Shown: positions 9,815 through 20,919 of the stretch, in pieces | Position numbering within the stretch: the first letter of the stretch is position 1 | Layout: each line of letters opens with the position of its first letter | Assembly: GCA_039105265.1 (NCBI GenBank) | Contig: JAPFFF010000020.1 | Coordinates: 1-64,000 of the forward strand | From: Tritrichomonas musculus | Taxonomy: Eukaryota; Parabasalia; Tritrichomonadida; Tritrichomonadidae | Direction: 5' to 3' | Length of the DNA: 64,000 bases | Program-made: the position numbers and the translations under genes | The notes under the pieces: model-generated | Databases searched by the model: none | What the model was told of the DNA's origin: nothing | What the model saw: the letters and a program-made list of their open reading frames with translations, nothing else

Positions 9815-11988
9815 GAGAGTTTCCTATGTTCTATATTTTTTTAAAATTTTTGACATGTCATAAAATATTCAAATATTTCTATATATAAAAAGTGAAATGA
9901 AAAAATTATCTTTTATTCAGAATCATCATCATTAACCAAGTTATTCAACTGCTCATCAGCATTCCAAAATATCATGTTGTTCAAACCAGCTGTTTTTATC
10001 ATGCCCGTTGATTTGGTAGAAATTGAACATCGATTTTTTTCATAAAAATTCCCCAAAATCCCACTTAACTCTTGAAATGGCATTTTTCTTGGCTTTGGAT
10101 CGATTAACTTCAATAATGGCATTTTTCTTACAATTTGAACATTCTTCCAAAGGTACAATGCTTGCCGAAGATAGTAAATTATTGGACGTTCTTCAACTGG
10201 AGTGTTGTCAAAAATTTTCTTCCCACTGTCACTTCGTGATTCTGGAACTTTTTCTTCAATAGGCATGTTCTTGTACAATTCGTGCTCCAATAGAATGTAT
10301 TTCATTGATTTCTGGAAATTCACGTGGCTGTCATCTTTTTTATTATGCCTCCGAACATTTGCAAAATTGTGTTCTTGGTAGTGTGAACTGCATGCGCCTG
10401 TATCAATAGCTTCTTCAGTGATTATTTGAGATGCAATTCCAATTGCAGTAAATATGTATTGTTTACACCAATTATCTGTGAAACATCTCATTTTCTTATA
10501 GGTATTGGGCTGCACACGATAAATTTTTAAGTTGTGTTCAATGACATATTGTTGCATAAGATAATAAATCAATACAATACTTGCACCAAGTAAAAGATAG
10601 TCAATAGTCTCTTGCCGACTTAGTGAATTCCTGAATAGTGCCTCTAGTAAGAGTGTAGAAGGAAGCATTGATAAAAGTAAATAAAAGTCTTCGTCATCAA
10701 TTATTTTTTGAATTGTTTGTAAAGTAAACAATTTTTTTGGGAGGTCATCTTCCATTTTACGTCCTTTGTTGTTATCCAATAAGTAAGGAGCAATTCCAAT
10801 AGTTTTTAAATCTTCTGCAGACCGTGTTTCATAAGAATCATATGGAGAAACTAGGAATTCTTCAAGAGAGGATTTTCTGTAACGATCTCTTTTTGTCAGG
10901 TGCAATGGATCTGAAAAATGAATTAATACTGCAAATATTTTAATTATACCAACAGCACCAAGACTTAGGAATCTTTCGAAGTTACCAATAATTTTGTCGA
11001 TGAATATATTTGCATATATGCTATAAGTGTTGTCACCATCAGTGCCTAATCCGATAATACTTATGTTTTTTGGCATGAGTGATATGATCGATTCAATTTT
11101 TTCGCGTAACTCTTGTGTTGCCTTACCTGACGTCGACGGAATACATGCAATTGGAAACTGTTTAAATTCTGGATTTAATGGTGCAAATGTCATACCGAAT
11201 TCTGCTTGTATCACTGAGTTATAATTTAATTTAATAAATTCTAAAAATTCGTTGTCATCATTAATAAATGTTTCTGCTAATTCTGGATCGATCTCTTTGA
11301 GATTTAGCACGCCATCAATCCTACCATTTTTGTTTACTTTGACATACGGTGTAACATATGCAGCATCAACCATGATAACTCCTTTTCCAGTAAAATTATT
11401 TGGTAAAAACCTTGACATGATATTCAAAATATTTTGTATATCGCCATTAAAAATGTCGTCATGTATTCCTAAATTAGCGAGAGCTTGCTTTCTATATGTT
11501 GAAGCAGTTTTATATGTTGGAAACAATAAATTGGTATTTAAAATATTGAAGTAATGTGGACTCATCATGCTTAACAGTGCAAAGAATTCGTGAAGTCCAT
11601 CATAACGTCTTCCTTGAGGAAATTTTGTTATATTATCCCATGTAGCGCCGATGAATCTTAATACTATTGGACTAATATTAATCGTTTTTTGTTTGTCTTC
11701 TGGTATATTCAATTTAATTTTCTGTAAGTCTGCTATTTGTCTTTTTAGCCTTGTATTCTCCAAAATTAACCTTTCATTTTCACCTTGTAATCTTTGATTG
11801 TCTTCTAAGAGCTTTTCGTAAGTTTGCTGAGATCTTGCTTTTGCTCCTGTTTCGGGAGTAAACCATGATGGATTTCGCTTAGGCGCCATTAAAAAAAAAT
11901 GATTCTATATTGAAAATTTCAGAGGTTTTTAAATTTGAAAGGAAAAAAAAGCATGACCACGAAAAATTATAGAACATAGGAAACTCTC
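9815..11988 (-). mobile_element. DNA transposon copy 4 with 21-bp terminal inverted repeats
   Basis: Last complete copy, termini at 9815-9835 and 11968-11988. Its right-hand unit boundary has the shortened 64-bp junction segment (12521-12584). Confidence 0.85.
9913..11889 (-). CDS. DDE-type transposase, copy 4 (658 aa)
   Basis: Fourth identical 658-aa transposase frame, with coiled coil, catalytic-like acidic residues and the basic N-terminus all intact. It is the last coding copy; the following partial unit stops 63 bp before the point where the next terminal inverted repeat would start. Confidence 0.75.
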   Translation of the reverse strand: MAPKRNPSWFTPETGAKARSQQTYEKLLEDNQRLQGENERLILENTRLKRQIADLQKIKLNIPEDKQKTINISPIVLRFIGATWDNITKFPQGRRYDGLHEFFALLSMMSPHYFNILNTNLLFPTYKTASTYRKQALANLGIHDDIFNGDIQNILNIMSRFLPNNFTGKGVIMVDAAYVTPYVKVNKNGRIDGVLNLKEIDPELAETFINDDNEFLEFIKLNYNSVIQAEFGMTFAPLNPEFKQFPIACIPSTSGKATQELREKIESIISLMPKNISIIGLGTDGDNTYSIYANIFIDKIIGNFERFLSLGAVGIIKIFAVLIHFSDPLHLTKRDRYRKSSLEEFLVSPYDSYETRSAEDLKTIGIAPYLLDNNKGRKMEDDLPKKLFTLQTIQKIIDDEDFYLLLSMLPSTLLLEALFRNSLSRQETIDYLLLGASIVLIYYLMQQYVIEHNLKIYRVQPNTYKKMRCFTDNWCKQYIFTAIGIASQIITEEAIDTGACSSHYQEHNFANVRRHNKKDDSHVNFQKSMKYILLEHELYKNMPIEEKVPESRSDSGKKIFDNTPVEERPIIYYLRQALYLWKNVQIVRKMPLLKLIDPKPRKMPFQELSGILGNFYEKNRCSISTKSTGMIKTAGLNNMIFWNADEQLNNLVNDDDSE

Positions 11989-12584
11989 ATAATCTTTTGA
12001 AATTAATATATAATAAAGTATATCATATTATAAGAATATTTTAATAGAAAACATTTTCCTAATTTTGCGTATATACTGAGATATGATCAAAGAAAGTTGC
12101 CAAAATTGAGAGGAATTTCTATTCAAATGTAGTATAATTTTGTAATTGATTTTTCTCGAAAATTTGGCGGACGATTTTTCTAAAAATTTAATATAATATA
12201 TAATGCAATGTATACTACTATTTAAGATAAATGTAATATACCGGTCATTCGTTGGCTCTGTCCTGGAATCGTTTTTTCCAAAAAAAATCGTAAAATCGGC
12301 TAAAAATAGTGTAAATCGCTTTATCTCGGGATATATACTTATAATGCGCAATTTTTTTGCTTAATCGTGTTTTTAACATCATAATAAGACAAATAACCAA
12401 TTTTTGGGTAAAAATATTGAATTTTGGCCGATATTGTTAGTAACGAGTTTTTTTGTATTTTTATCTTAATATAAAAAATCTCATTCTTCACGGATAGGAG
12501 TTTTTGGTTATTACTCTATATACAATAAACATACAATCCTATAATTTTATAATCATATACAATACAGTAATGCAATTATTGTAA

Positions 12585-12801
12585 ATACAGAAATCAAATT
12601 TTTGAAATATATTTTATTAATAACTCGATGCAAAGCGAAGCTAATAAAAATATAACAATTGATATATATTAAGATGCTTGCAATATATATTCTTATAATA
12701 CCATAAATTTTGAAACATTTTTACATTTACGTCTGGAGACTCGTTATGAAAATCACAACTTTTTGAAAGACTCTCCGCCGCGATTTCGCTTAAAATCTGA
12801 A
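12585..12801. repeat. Truncated last unit of the array
   Basis: Matches 239-455 of the first full unit, then diverges after CTTAAAATCTGAA. A short motif of the unit (ATCAATAA-Y-TAT) reappears about 15 bp further into the flank, so a faint trace of homology may continue past the break. This marks the right boundary of the amplified block. Confidence 0.85.
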
Positions 12802-13242
12802 TTAAATTTTTATTGCTATCAATAATTATGGGATAAATTTTTCTATTGTTTATAAGCAAATAGTAGATTAATTAATATTTTTTTACTTTAGATAACTATA
12901 ATTTCTAAAGCAGTGATGTATTCTTCTCAAAAATTCATTAAAACAAAAATTCAAAATATATTAAAATTTATCAAATATATCTTTATAATTATTATACATA
13001 TTAAATAAATATATGCCATATATTTTATTTTCATTAGATTTATTTTCAAAAATTAATTTTTGATTTTAAATTAATATTAACTCTTTATATTTTATGATGT
13101 AAATGTTATTATATATGCTTTTAAAAGTGCACATAGCTATTTGAGTGGAATAAATATTTTTCGAAATGCACACATAAATATAGTGAAGCATTTTAATATT
13201 CTAAATGAAAAATTTTTCTGAAAAAATCGTATAAACTCACCA

Positions 13243-13280
<38 letters not shown>

Positions 13281-14721
13281 GATAAAATATAAATTTTATA
13301 TTTTATAAGAAAAAAGAAATTTAAAGATATTATTTCATTAATATTAACATGATTATATGATGAAAAGAATTTTTTATTGGTGATAGATTTTAATTTTCTC
13401 ATACTCTCAATTTTTAATATATTTTTCAATCTTAAAATTTTACTAAGAATTTTCAGAGGTAAAGATTTTATACCAAGAAGATAATAATATAGAAGTAAAT
13501 GTATATTACTGTTGTTCGTATTCGTTAAAAATAGTCTATTTTCAACAAATAAAATCAATTGTATAATATAATATATTGGTTATGGAAATGAATAAAATAA
13601 AAATAAATAAAAATTAAAAAACATAAATCAATAAGCAAAAATAAAAATTAAGATATATTATTAATACTAAAAATAGTTATATTTCAAATTCATTTTCATT
13701 AAAATAAAAAATGCTTTTACTTGAATGATTAAAAAAAAATGGTTCAAAAAATGGAATACATCATTATTAATATGATTAAGTTTATCTTATTTAATGAAAA
13801 TATATTAAATAATCTTGTTAATAATGATTTCATTGGTTATTTAAACTTTAAGTTCATTATTTAGGTAAAAGAATAAAACCTTTGTATTGCCTTTTTATAA
13901 TGAAATTCATATATTTGTATTAATTTACTTTTCATAAAGATATCTTTTAATAACTGATCTATTTGAAAAATTAAAAAATTGATTGCATTTTCAATAATTT
14001 CTATTTAGATTTTCTAAAAATTGTGTGATTTTTCAACCATTTTTCCATTCATATTGAATATTAGATTTTATTTTTCTCAAATTTTCTATTAATTATAGAT
14101 TTTAAAATGCTTTTGTCAATTGATAAAAATTTGAATCTTCTTTTTTAAAATTCAAATACGATTAAATAATGCATATGCTTTGATTTGATATAAAATAATA
14201 TCATATTTAATGCATTTTTTTTTTTACAAAAATACTATTTTTATATGAAAATGTAAGAATTTTTCAAATAAATTAAGCTTTAAACTCTACTTAAATCCAT
14301 ATATAAAATCAAATTTTATAATAATAATACAATTATCATAGTTATTTTATTATGTTTATTTTTATAATGGAATTTTGGTAACTGTCTTTATGGAATTCAT
14401 AAAATATATCCACTTATAAAATAGGTTTACTAGGAATTAATAGCAAATAATTGAAATAATGAAAAAAAAATCTTTTTATTTTGAATCAATTAACAATAAT
14501 CGTATCATTATATTAAATTTTGGATGAATCAATTATATAAAGTTATAAACATTGAATGAAATATTTCATTTAATTCAACAATTTTATTTGGTGAAAAATG
14601 ATGTTTTTGCTAAAAGCAATGATAATAAAAAAATAACAATTTGTAAGTCTGAATTCATAAAATACCAAGATCAAAATAATATCTTGGTATTAATATCACT
14701 TTTCAAAGCATTTTTTTTTTG
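12802..14721. other. AT-rich gene-free spacer with a 35-bp A tract
   Basis: No reading frame with recognisable content. A run of 35 A lies at 13245-13279. The rest is AT-rich sequence with many short A and T runs and no clear inverted or direct repeat. Confidence 0.6.
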
Positions 14722-15723
14722 TCAAGCCACAGACTCCTTATTTAAAAAGTCGAACATACCTTGGTCTAAAGACCAAATGATGCTATCATTAGGTGGAAAT
14801 ATTGGTGGGAAGAAAACTTTCTTTTCTTTTTCTGATTTTGGAGTTATAATATCAATATTTCGATTTTGATTAATTACATTCAAATTATTTTCCAATGGAT
14901 TCATTGCAGAATTATTATTGTTTGATACGCAAATGTTATTTATTCCAATGTTAGAGAAATTATTACCACCATTATAGTAGTAAAAATTATTATGATATTG
15001 GTCAACAATGAAATTATTGGCGTAATTATGGCAAACATTTCCTTTTTCTATTTTATGTTCATTATTATAGCAATTTTTGTAGATTTTTTGACTGGGAAAT
15101 GTAGCAATTTTTCCTTGTTTATGCTTACTGACGTATGTATACCACCTGTTTTTAATGTTATTTTCACTTCTACCTACAAAAAACTTTACAATTTTATTCC
15201 AATGTTGTCCAAGTTCATATACTTTTTGTTCAAGTAAAATGTCCTCTTCTTTTGACCATGGACCGTTTTGGAGTGATGGATTAAGATAATTATGGAAACG
15301 GTCTCTACATTGTCTTCCAGTTCTCCCAGGCATTAGCAAGGCTATTTGGTCCCATTTTTTAGCTCCATATTTGCTAATAATTTTTTTTAATTTCATGTCC
15401 TCTTCAGCAGTAAATTTTCTTCTTTGATTTTGAGACGAATCAGAGGTGGATTCCGAATCGGATTTTGTTTCAGCCAAATTCAATGATTTAGAGTCATCAG
15501 GAGCTGATTTCTTCCGAAATTTGTTTTTAGATCGAGAATCATGATTCTCTCTATTGTTATAAAGATGATTGCCAGCAGAATTATTCTCCTCAATGGAAAT
15601 ATTTGTCAGAGGTTGCAATTGTGTGATTATTGCCTTATTCTCGCTGGACACAGGAAATATTGGTGCCAAGGAACTAACAGAAGTTTTATGGGGCCGTGTA
15701 TAGCAATCCAATAGGCGATCCAT
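14722..15723 (-). CDS. Myb-like DNA-binding protein, two repeats (333 aa)
   Basis: Two tandem Myb/SANT repeats at about residues 101-149 and 154-200. The first uses F104 and W124 with the recognition segment GRTGRQCRDRFHNYL; the second has W156, W175 and W194 with GRSENNIKNRWYTYV. These are typical of R2R3-type Myb proteins, which bind DNA in the nucleus and are a large family in trichomonads, where some regulate surface-protein genes. The N-terminal 100 residues are polar and Ser/Asp-rich with a basic stretch (SRSKNKFRKK, 63-72) that could be a nuclear-localisation signal. The C-terminal third is Asn-rich and disordered. It stands alone in a repeat-rich spacer. Target genes cannot be read from the sequence. 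Confidence 0.9.
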   Translation of the reverse strand: MDRLLDCYTRPHKTSVSSLAPIFPVSSENKAIITQLQPLTNISIEENNSAGNHLYNNRENHDSRSKNKFRKKSAPDDSKSLNLAETKSDSESTSDSSQNQRRKFTAEEDMKLKKIISKYGAKKWDQIALLMPGRTGRQCRDRFHNYLNPSLQNGPWSKEEDILLEQKVYELGQHWNKIVKFFVGRSENNIKNRWYTYVSKHKQGKIATFPSQKIYKNCYNNEHKIEKGNVCHNYANNFIVDQYHNNFYYYNGGNNFSNIGINNICVSNNNNSAMNPLENNLNVINQNRNIDIITPKSEKEKKVFFPPIFPPNDSIIWSLDQGMFDFLNKESVA

Positions 15724-16728
15724 TGATAATCGATTAAAAAATAATTGAAACAGTTAGTTCTATATTTTTCATAATTTTGAATAGACTAAAAATTATACAA
15801 TATTTTCAATGGTGCATTCAATATTTTCAATTTGATAATTGAAAAGAGAATATTTATTTCAATTATAATTATGGTGGTTTTAGAAACTTCTTTTTGTTTA
15901 TTTGATTATTTTGAATTGATATCCAATAATATATTAAAATATGTATAAAACTTTTTACCCAGATAATAAAAAATGATTCAATAAAGTATAACTTTTTATT
16001 AGAATTATTTAAAAAGTTTTTCCTAAACTGGATTTGATAAATCAGACAACTATTTCAATGTTACATATAACTTTTTGCATTCAATTTTAAAATTTTATTT
16101 TTCCTTCTTCAGAAATTACACAAGATTTTCTCTCAAAACTGGGTTGATTAAAAAAAAATATTCAATTTTATATTTTATATTATAAAAAAGTTGATTTTTA
16201 AAAATAAAATTTATTTAAAAAAAAAAAACTATGCTTCCCTATTTTCAAGCATCCATATATTTTCTGCCGTATGTTCCTCATTTTATTGACGTATTCTGGC
16301 GTAATTTTGAAAGATATGCCTCTTTTTTTGGAATAAGAAATTCTTCATGTAATTCGAAACGCTTAATTACATCTCAGCTCTTCCAGTTTCTACGTTTAAA
16401 CATTACGGATTTGTGTTGTATAATTTTTTTTCGAAAAAAGTATGATAATTGCTTAAATTTAAAGATTCATCCATTGGTTTTCATGAAAATTTGAGAGGTT
16501 ATTTGTCTGGTCCGAATTATCAAATCCAGTTAGGACATTCTCTCAAAAAAATTCTGATAAAAGTGAAAAACAAAATTTTCAATTGAATACTAATAAAATC
16601 TCATTTATTTTAAGCCAAGAAGAGCAATCTGAATAAATCATATGCAAAAAAAAAAACATTTTAAAAAAAGAACCACCACTTTAAAACACCTCGAGAATAA
16701 ATATTTATGTTCCAGATAGATAAATAAG

Positions 16729-16839
16729 CTAGGCTTTAAATTGGTGGTCATTTTAGGTTGGAAATGACCAGTATTAAAGCATTTTATAGCTCCAAGTGAC
16801 CAGTTGCCAAAAAGTGGTCATTGACCATTTAAAGCCTAG
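16729..16839. mobile_element. 111-bp MITE with perfect 8-bp target-site duplication
   Basis: Begins CTAGGCTTTAAAT and ends with the reverse complement (13 bp exact, then GGTGGTCA-like and GGTCAATGACC-like inner repeats). It is flanked by TAAATAAG at 16721-16728 and 16840-16847, an exact 8-bp direct repeat. Inverted ends plus an 8-bp duplication is the hallmark of hAT-type insertion. It codes for nothing, so it would need a transposase supplied elsewhere. The perfect duplication suggests an insertion that is not very old. Confidence 0.85.
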
Positions 16840-17475
16840 TAAATAAGATTGATACTAGGTTTTACTGTCCAGACGAGTTTTCATAGAAAAAGTCATAGAG
16901 CTATCCCTATCCACTTTCAATTTAATCTTTTAGGTCTCAATAAAAAGATTTCTTCTGAGTTTTTTATCTTAATTTTCGTTTTATTTGAGCTTGACACTTT
17001 TTTATTTTCAGAGTTTCTCTGAATTTCTTGAATGAAGAAAGTTTGAATGGATTTCTATGGTAATTTAAAAAGTTTTCCCCAAAGCTAATTGAATCAGACT
17101 TTATTAAAAAAAAATAAAAATTGAAAACTTTATTTTTTATTTATTATATTATTTTCTAATAAATTTGTAAATTTTCAAAAAAAGAATAAAACCAAAAAAA
17201 TTATAAAAAAAAGCTGTTGATATTATAAATAGAATTTAATAAATATTTTTTTCTACTATCAAAAATTCAATTACATAAATCTATTAATGAGAAATAGTTG
17301 AAACTTTTTGAAATAATTTAAACTCAAAAAGTTGTTATAAATGTAAAATGTAAAACATTTGCATTTCATTTTCAAAAAAGTTTTGATTTAAAACGACTTA
17401 AAATTTTATTTGGAATTTCCATAATAAAGGATTTTATTTCTTGTGAAAATAATAATAATAATAATAAAAGAATCG

Positions 17476-17497
17476 TTAAGGTACAAATCCAGTACGT
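17476..17497. mobile_element. Solo terminus of the TTAAGGTACAAATCC element family
   Basis: TTAAGGTACAAATCCAGTAC followed by GT matches the termini of the element at 31697-31943. No inverse partner is found in the next few hundred bases, so this is a truncated copy or solo end. Confidence 0.55.
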
Positions 17498-17667
17498 CTC
17501 AAATTGATAAGAAAATCGTTAAAAAATTGAAATAATGTCCCTCTCAGAAAAAGTTTGGTGTTTCTGAGTAAATTTCGATGATTCTGAGTTTTACATTTGG
17601 CACTTTATTGTATAAATAATTGAAAAAAAATATTTTATGGGTTTTTTATATCACATATCATTTTAAT

Positions 17668-17866
17668 TTGCTTATTATTCTCCCAATCTCGAGATCGATA
17701 ATTGATTAACTTTTTGATATCGATAAATAAATAAGCACAATTCTAGAGATCGATTTCAGAAATCGAGAATTTTTTTTCACCGCTTTTGATATCAGAATTT
17801 TCAATTAAACTTTTTGATAAATATATGATCGTAATTTTATCTCAGATAATTCATATAAAAGAATGT
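17668..17866. mobile_element. 5' fragment of the TAGRCTTGTTATTCT MITE family
   Basis: About 200 bp closely matching 31218-31415, including CTCGAGATCGATAATTGATT, GATATCGATA, AGAGATCGATTTCAGA and GATAAATATATGATCGTAAT. The right half and the closing inverted repeat are missing, so this is a truncated member of the family seen complete at 31216-31693. Confidence 0.75.
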
Positions 17867-17880
17867 ATTAGTAGTTATAT

Positions 17881-18880
17881 ATTTGCCACGATTTTTGCCC
17901 TTCGTTCAAAAACTGCGTCAAATATCTCCCATCCGCGACCCCAAAACCACCCAGTCAGGTATGACCACCCAATCCCTTTAATGATCTTCCACTGGGCTTA
18001 CTCTCATGATTCCTCTCAACGTGTTCCCTACAGAAGTAGGTCCCGTTTCGTTTACTATCAAAAAGCTATAGAAAAAGTTTTTAATTGTGTGTTTTACTTA
18101 AACCTATTTTTTAAGCATTCCAATCTGGATCTTTTTGAATATTATCAAGTGGTTCATGAATTTCCTCTTCCTCTTCAATTGTTTCTTCCTTTTGATTGGT
18201 GTCTTCATTTTGTTGATCGTTGTCTCCGCTTTCATCAGTAAGGGGATCGTCAGAATCAGGAAATCTACCTCTTTTGAAACGAGTATTGAGAACTCGATTT
18301 TCCATATATTCCCGAAGTACTTCAAATTCAGCTCGAACGGGGACTTTTTCTTGAATTTCAACGATATTATGACCTTGACTTTTTTCAAAATTGAGTTCAA
18401 GATAGGAATCAGTGCTTTTTGATCTGAAGGATTTGTACATGTAGTACATTGCAAGAGCACGAATAATGCGAGTTTGCTCCGCTTTGTTGAAATAGTAACT
18501 TTCAAGAGTAACTTTTTCAAGTAGTTTATCTTTTTCTGTCTTTTTTGTTTGAGGAGCGGGTTCAAAATCAGTGATTCAGGATTATCCCAAGGGCGAATAT
18601 TTTCTTTTTTATTATGTGGATCTGGAGGCTGACTTCAATTGTCTTCAATGTCTGCACAATCTTCTTCTTCCCTAAATCCTAGTTCCAGGAGGCTGCTGGA
18701 CATAAAAAATAAATAAATAAATAAAAATGATGTGGTGAGGTGGGGGAAAAAATCTAATTTTTTGGCCTCCGTTAGACGATAGAAGTACGTTACTCTTAGG
18801 CGACCGTTCACCAAAAATCTAATTTTTTCTCGTGAGGTCATCACATCACTTTTTATTATGTCCCGCAGCAGCAGCAGCAG
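17881..18880 (-). pseudogene. Decayed coding region, unknown protein
   Basis: The minus strand has coding-like content over about 18111-18640. The longest open stretch (18111-18449) encodes 112 aa with an acidic, Glu/Asp/Gln-rich end, and the same protein-like composition carries on upstream through a Pro/Asn-rich segment. Base composition is clearly less AT-rich than the spacers, and 17900-18060 is also coding-like. The region seems broken in more than one place. I do not recognise the protein. It may be a relic of a host gene or of a mobile element. Confidence 0.45.
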
Positions 18881-19072
18881 CACCAGAGAAAAGTTAAACT
18901 CTCAGAGGCAAAGGCTAAAAGAAGAAAATCAGACATATGATGATAAAGGCCTTTATAAAAGCATAAGCACAGTGATTACGATAGTTCAGGAGTTGAAGAA
19001 ATTGCTGATTTGAATGTTCAGCCAATTAATTCAGAAAAGCCTAAGAAAAAGCTAAGTTGTTAGTTTTTCTTT
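18858..19072 (+). pseudogene. Short coding-like relic with Ser repeat
   Basis: Starts with ATG and a run of AGC codons (MSRSSSSSTREK), continues as a charged coil-like segment and later shows a second coding-like stretch ending in a Lys-rich tail. The two parts are not in one continuous frame. Unknown function; it lies back to back with the minus-strand relic at 17.9-18.9 kb. Confidence 0.35.
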
Positions 19073-19446
19073 AACCGTTAATCCGCAAACAAAAAACTTA
19101 TTAAGTTAAGTTTCCATCTTCCAGATCGAGGCCATTAACTTCCCCTAGTTATCGGACGGCTCCTTTCAATAAGGATTTCATTTGGAGTAGATCTCTTTTT
19201 TAAGTAATTCTGAAAAAGGCCTCTCAGAGTTGTTTTTTGTTCTTTTGTTTTTTATATTTTTATAAAATGTTTCCAACACTTATTCCGGTTGAAGAAACAA
19301 CACTTATACCATTTGAATAGGCTTACTTTTTAAAAGATTGAGAACAAGATCCAAGCAAACCTAATCAATATTACTTTAATTTTCTTCAAGAATGGTGTGC
19401 TTCAAATAGAGGGGAATAAATTGTATGAGTGTGAAGTATTTATTTA

Positions 19447-20142
19447 ATGGCTCGAAGAAGAAAATTGGATTTTGATTTTAGCATTAGAAAATATTTGAGG
19501 AATGATTTTGATGAACTAAAGGTAAAGAAAGAAAATAATGACTTAAATAATGACGAAATATACGATTTACTAGATAAATCAAAAATAGAATTAACAATCC
19601 TTGTTATATCTTGGTTATCAACTGAGAATGATATGAGAAAAATATTTGATGATATAAACAGCCAAATAAATGAAAAATTTAATGAATTTAATGAAATTAA
19701 TAAAAATAAATATAAAATAACAACTGATGACCTGAAAATAATATATGAACAATATGCAAATATAAGAAAGGAATATATCAATCCAATTTTTGGACGGTTT
19801 TATTTTGTAAAAGATATGATGACATTTCTATTTAATGCTCGAGAAAAGTATCAAGAATATCAAACTAAAATCAATAATTGGTTTAAAGAGCATAAAGAAA
19901 AGGTTGTCCCCCTCTTTCACCAAGATAAGATTGATAGAAGCGGAAGCGATTTTCAAATGGATGGATATTATGATTATGAAAAGAAGGCATTTATCGAAAC
20001 CATTTATTCACCACTGAACTTAGAAAAGAATATAACTTATCCACCATTTGTAAATTTAATAATATTTTTGTATAATCTTGTGCTCGTTGTTTCAATTCAG
20101 TATTTCCAATCATTATTTGTTTCGTGGCGAGTTCTGCACTAA
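19447..20142 (+). CDS. Unknown protein, probably chimeric frame (231 aa)
   Basis: An open frame whose first 190 residues look like a real charged, helical protein (KLDFDFSIRKYLRNDFDELK...). After about residue 190 the frame runs through DNA that is coding-like on the opposite strand, and the encoded tail becomes hydrophobic and unlike the rest. The true protein probably ended, or was broken, near 20020. No domain recognised. Together with its neighbours it suggests a rearranged block of old genes. Confidence 0.4.
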   Translation: MARRRKLDFDFSIRKYLRNDFDELKVKKENNDLNNDEIYDLLDKSKIELTILVISWLSTENDMRKIFDDINSQINEKFNEFNEINKNKYKITTDDLKIIYEQYANIRKEYINPIFGRFYFVKDMMTFLFNAREKYQEYQTKINNWFKEHKEKVVPLFHQDKIDRSGSDFQMDGYYDYEKKAFIETIYSPLNLEKNITYPPFVNLIIFLYNLVLVVSIQYFQSLFVSWRVLH

Positions 20143-20600
20143 TTTGTTGACTCCAAAAAACTTTTGTTTGACCCCACAAATTGGAAAATGTTTGAAGCAT
20201 TTGATTGTAATATCTTTTCATCTCGATGAGCATTACAATCAGTGAATTTTTTTCTTGTAATTGTTTCACAAATTCATTTGTTGTATCTAGGACCTCACTT
20301 GGTAATAACCAACGCTTTCCAGATTTCCAAATCTTTATGAGAGCAATTGTTAATAACAAATCTCCATTTTGAACTCCCAGATCTGGAAGTTTCTTGATGT
20401 CAGTCACTATATCTTTTATTGCTTGTTTGGTTGCTGGATATTTATTCGGATATAAGACAATACATTCAATATAGTCAATAGGTTGAGGAAAAATTGCTTC
20501 TTTTGGAAAGATTTCAATGATATCTCTGTTTTCATCTGTTTCTTACCTTCTAATCAAATTTTCTAGATCATTTAAACAATTTTTCAAATCTTGATCACAA
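19991..20600 (-). pseudogene. Coding relic, helical protein of unknown function
   Basis: Minus-strand frame of 138 aa (19991-20407) with long amphipathic helices (IKIWKSGKRWLLPSEV, NSLIVMLIEMKRYYNQ). Coding-like sequence extends upstream to about 20600, including FPQPIDYIECIVLYPNKY-like content. It is interrupted at least once and lacks a clear start. It overlaps the end of the plus-strand frame at 19447-20142. Not recognised. Confidence 0.4.
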
Positions 20601-20919
20601 AATTGTTGAATTGTTATTAAGATAAGATGGCATTGATATCAACATTAAAGACATTTTAAATCAAAAACTTTTATAAAATATCAAATCTAACTTTTTTCAT
20701 TTAATTGAAAATTTGATTTTTTTTTTTTGAATTTTGAAATTTTTTTTTCAAAACTTCCATTGATTTTAAAGCTAGAATTTGAAGGCTAAATGAATAACAA
20801 AAACTAATTGCTATTTTTAATTAAATATTTCTTTTTTCCCCTTATCATCATTATAAACTTGTTTTCAGCGCTTACAACTCCTTAAATGAATATTCAATAA
20901 AAGATTGAATCCATTTAAA

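Larger units (their letters stand above)
1..12801. repeat. Head-to-tail array of a 3,099-bp transposon-bearing unit
   Basis: The same sequence recurs with a period of exactly 3,099 bp (coding starts at 2592, 5691, 8790, 11889). Taking a unit to begin at the motif ATACAGAAATC, the units are: partial 1-238, then 239-3337, 3338-6436, 6437-9535, 9536-12584 and a last partial 12585-12801. By eye the full units are identical over coding and non-coding parts, and the four encoded proteins are identical. The array continues left of the window. On the right it stops abruptly after CTTAAAATCTGAA. Only the junction segments vary in length. The repeated unit is larger than the transposon inside it, so transposon plus about 0.9 kb of flank was multiplied together. 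An assembly error cannot be excluded, but the differing junctions argue against a simple collapse or expansion artefact. Confidence 0.95.
15724..17880. other. Gene-free, repeat-rich spacer
   Basis: Apart from the elements listed separately (16729-16839, 17476-17497, 17668-17866) no gene is visible. A weak inverted pair built around CTGGATTTGATAA occurs at about 16011-16050 and 16505-16552 and may be the remains of an older 0.5-kb element. The minus strand near 16240-16340 has a short coding-like stretch with stops. Confidence 0.5.

Noticed and set aside
13193-13558. 121-aa frame with a poly-Phe run
   Set aside because: The Phe run is just the 35-A tract read in reverse; the rest is low-complexity AT-rich sequence.
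12802-14721. Search for tRNA, rRNA or other structured RNA in the long spacers
   Set aside because: No GC-richer island with cloverleaf-type pairing was found here or elsewhere; the GC-rich spots in the window are transposon remnants or hairpins.
17786-18241. 151-aa plus-strand frame
   Set aside because: It starts inside the MITE fragment 17668-17866 and runs through sequence that looks coding on the opposite strand.
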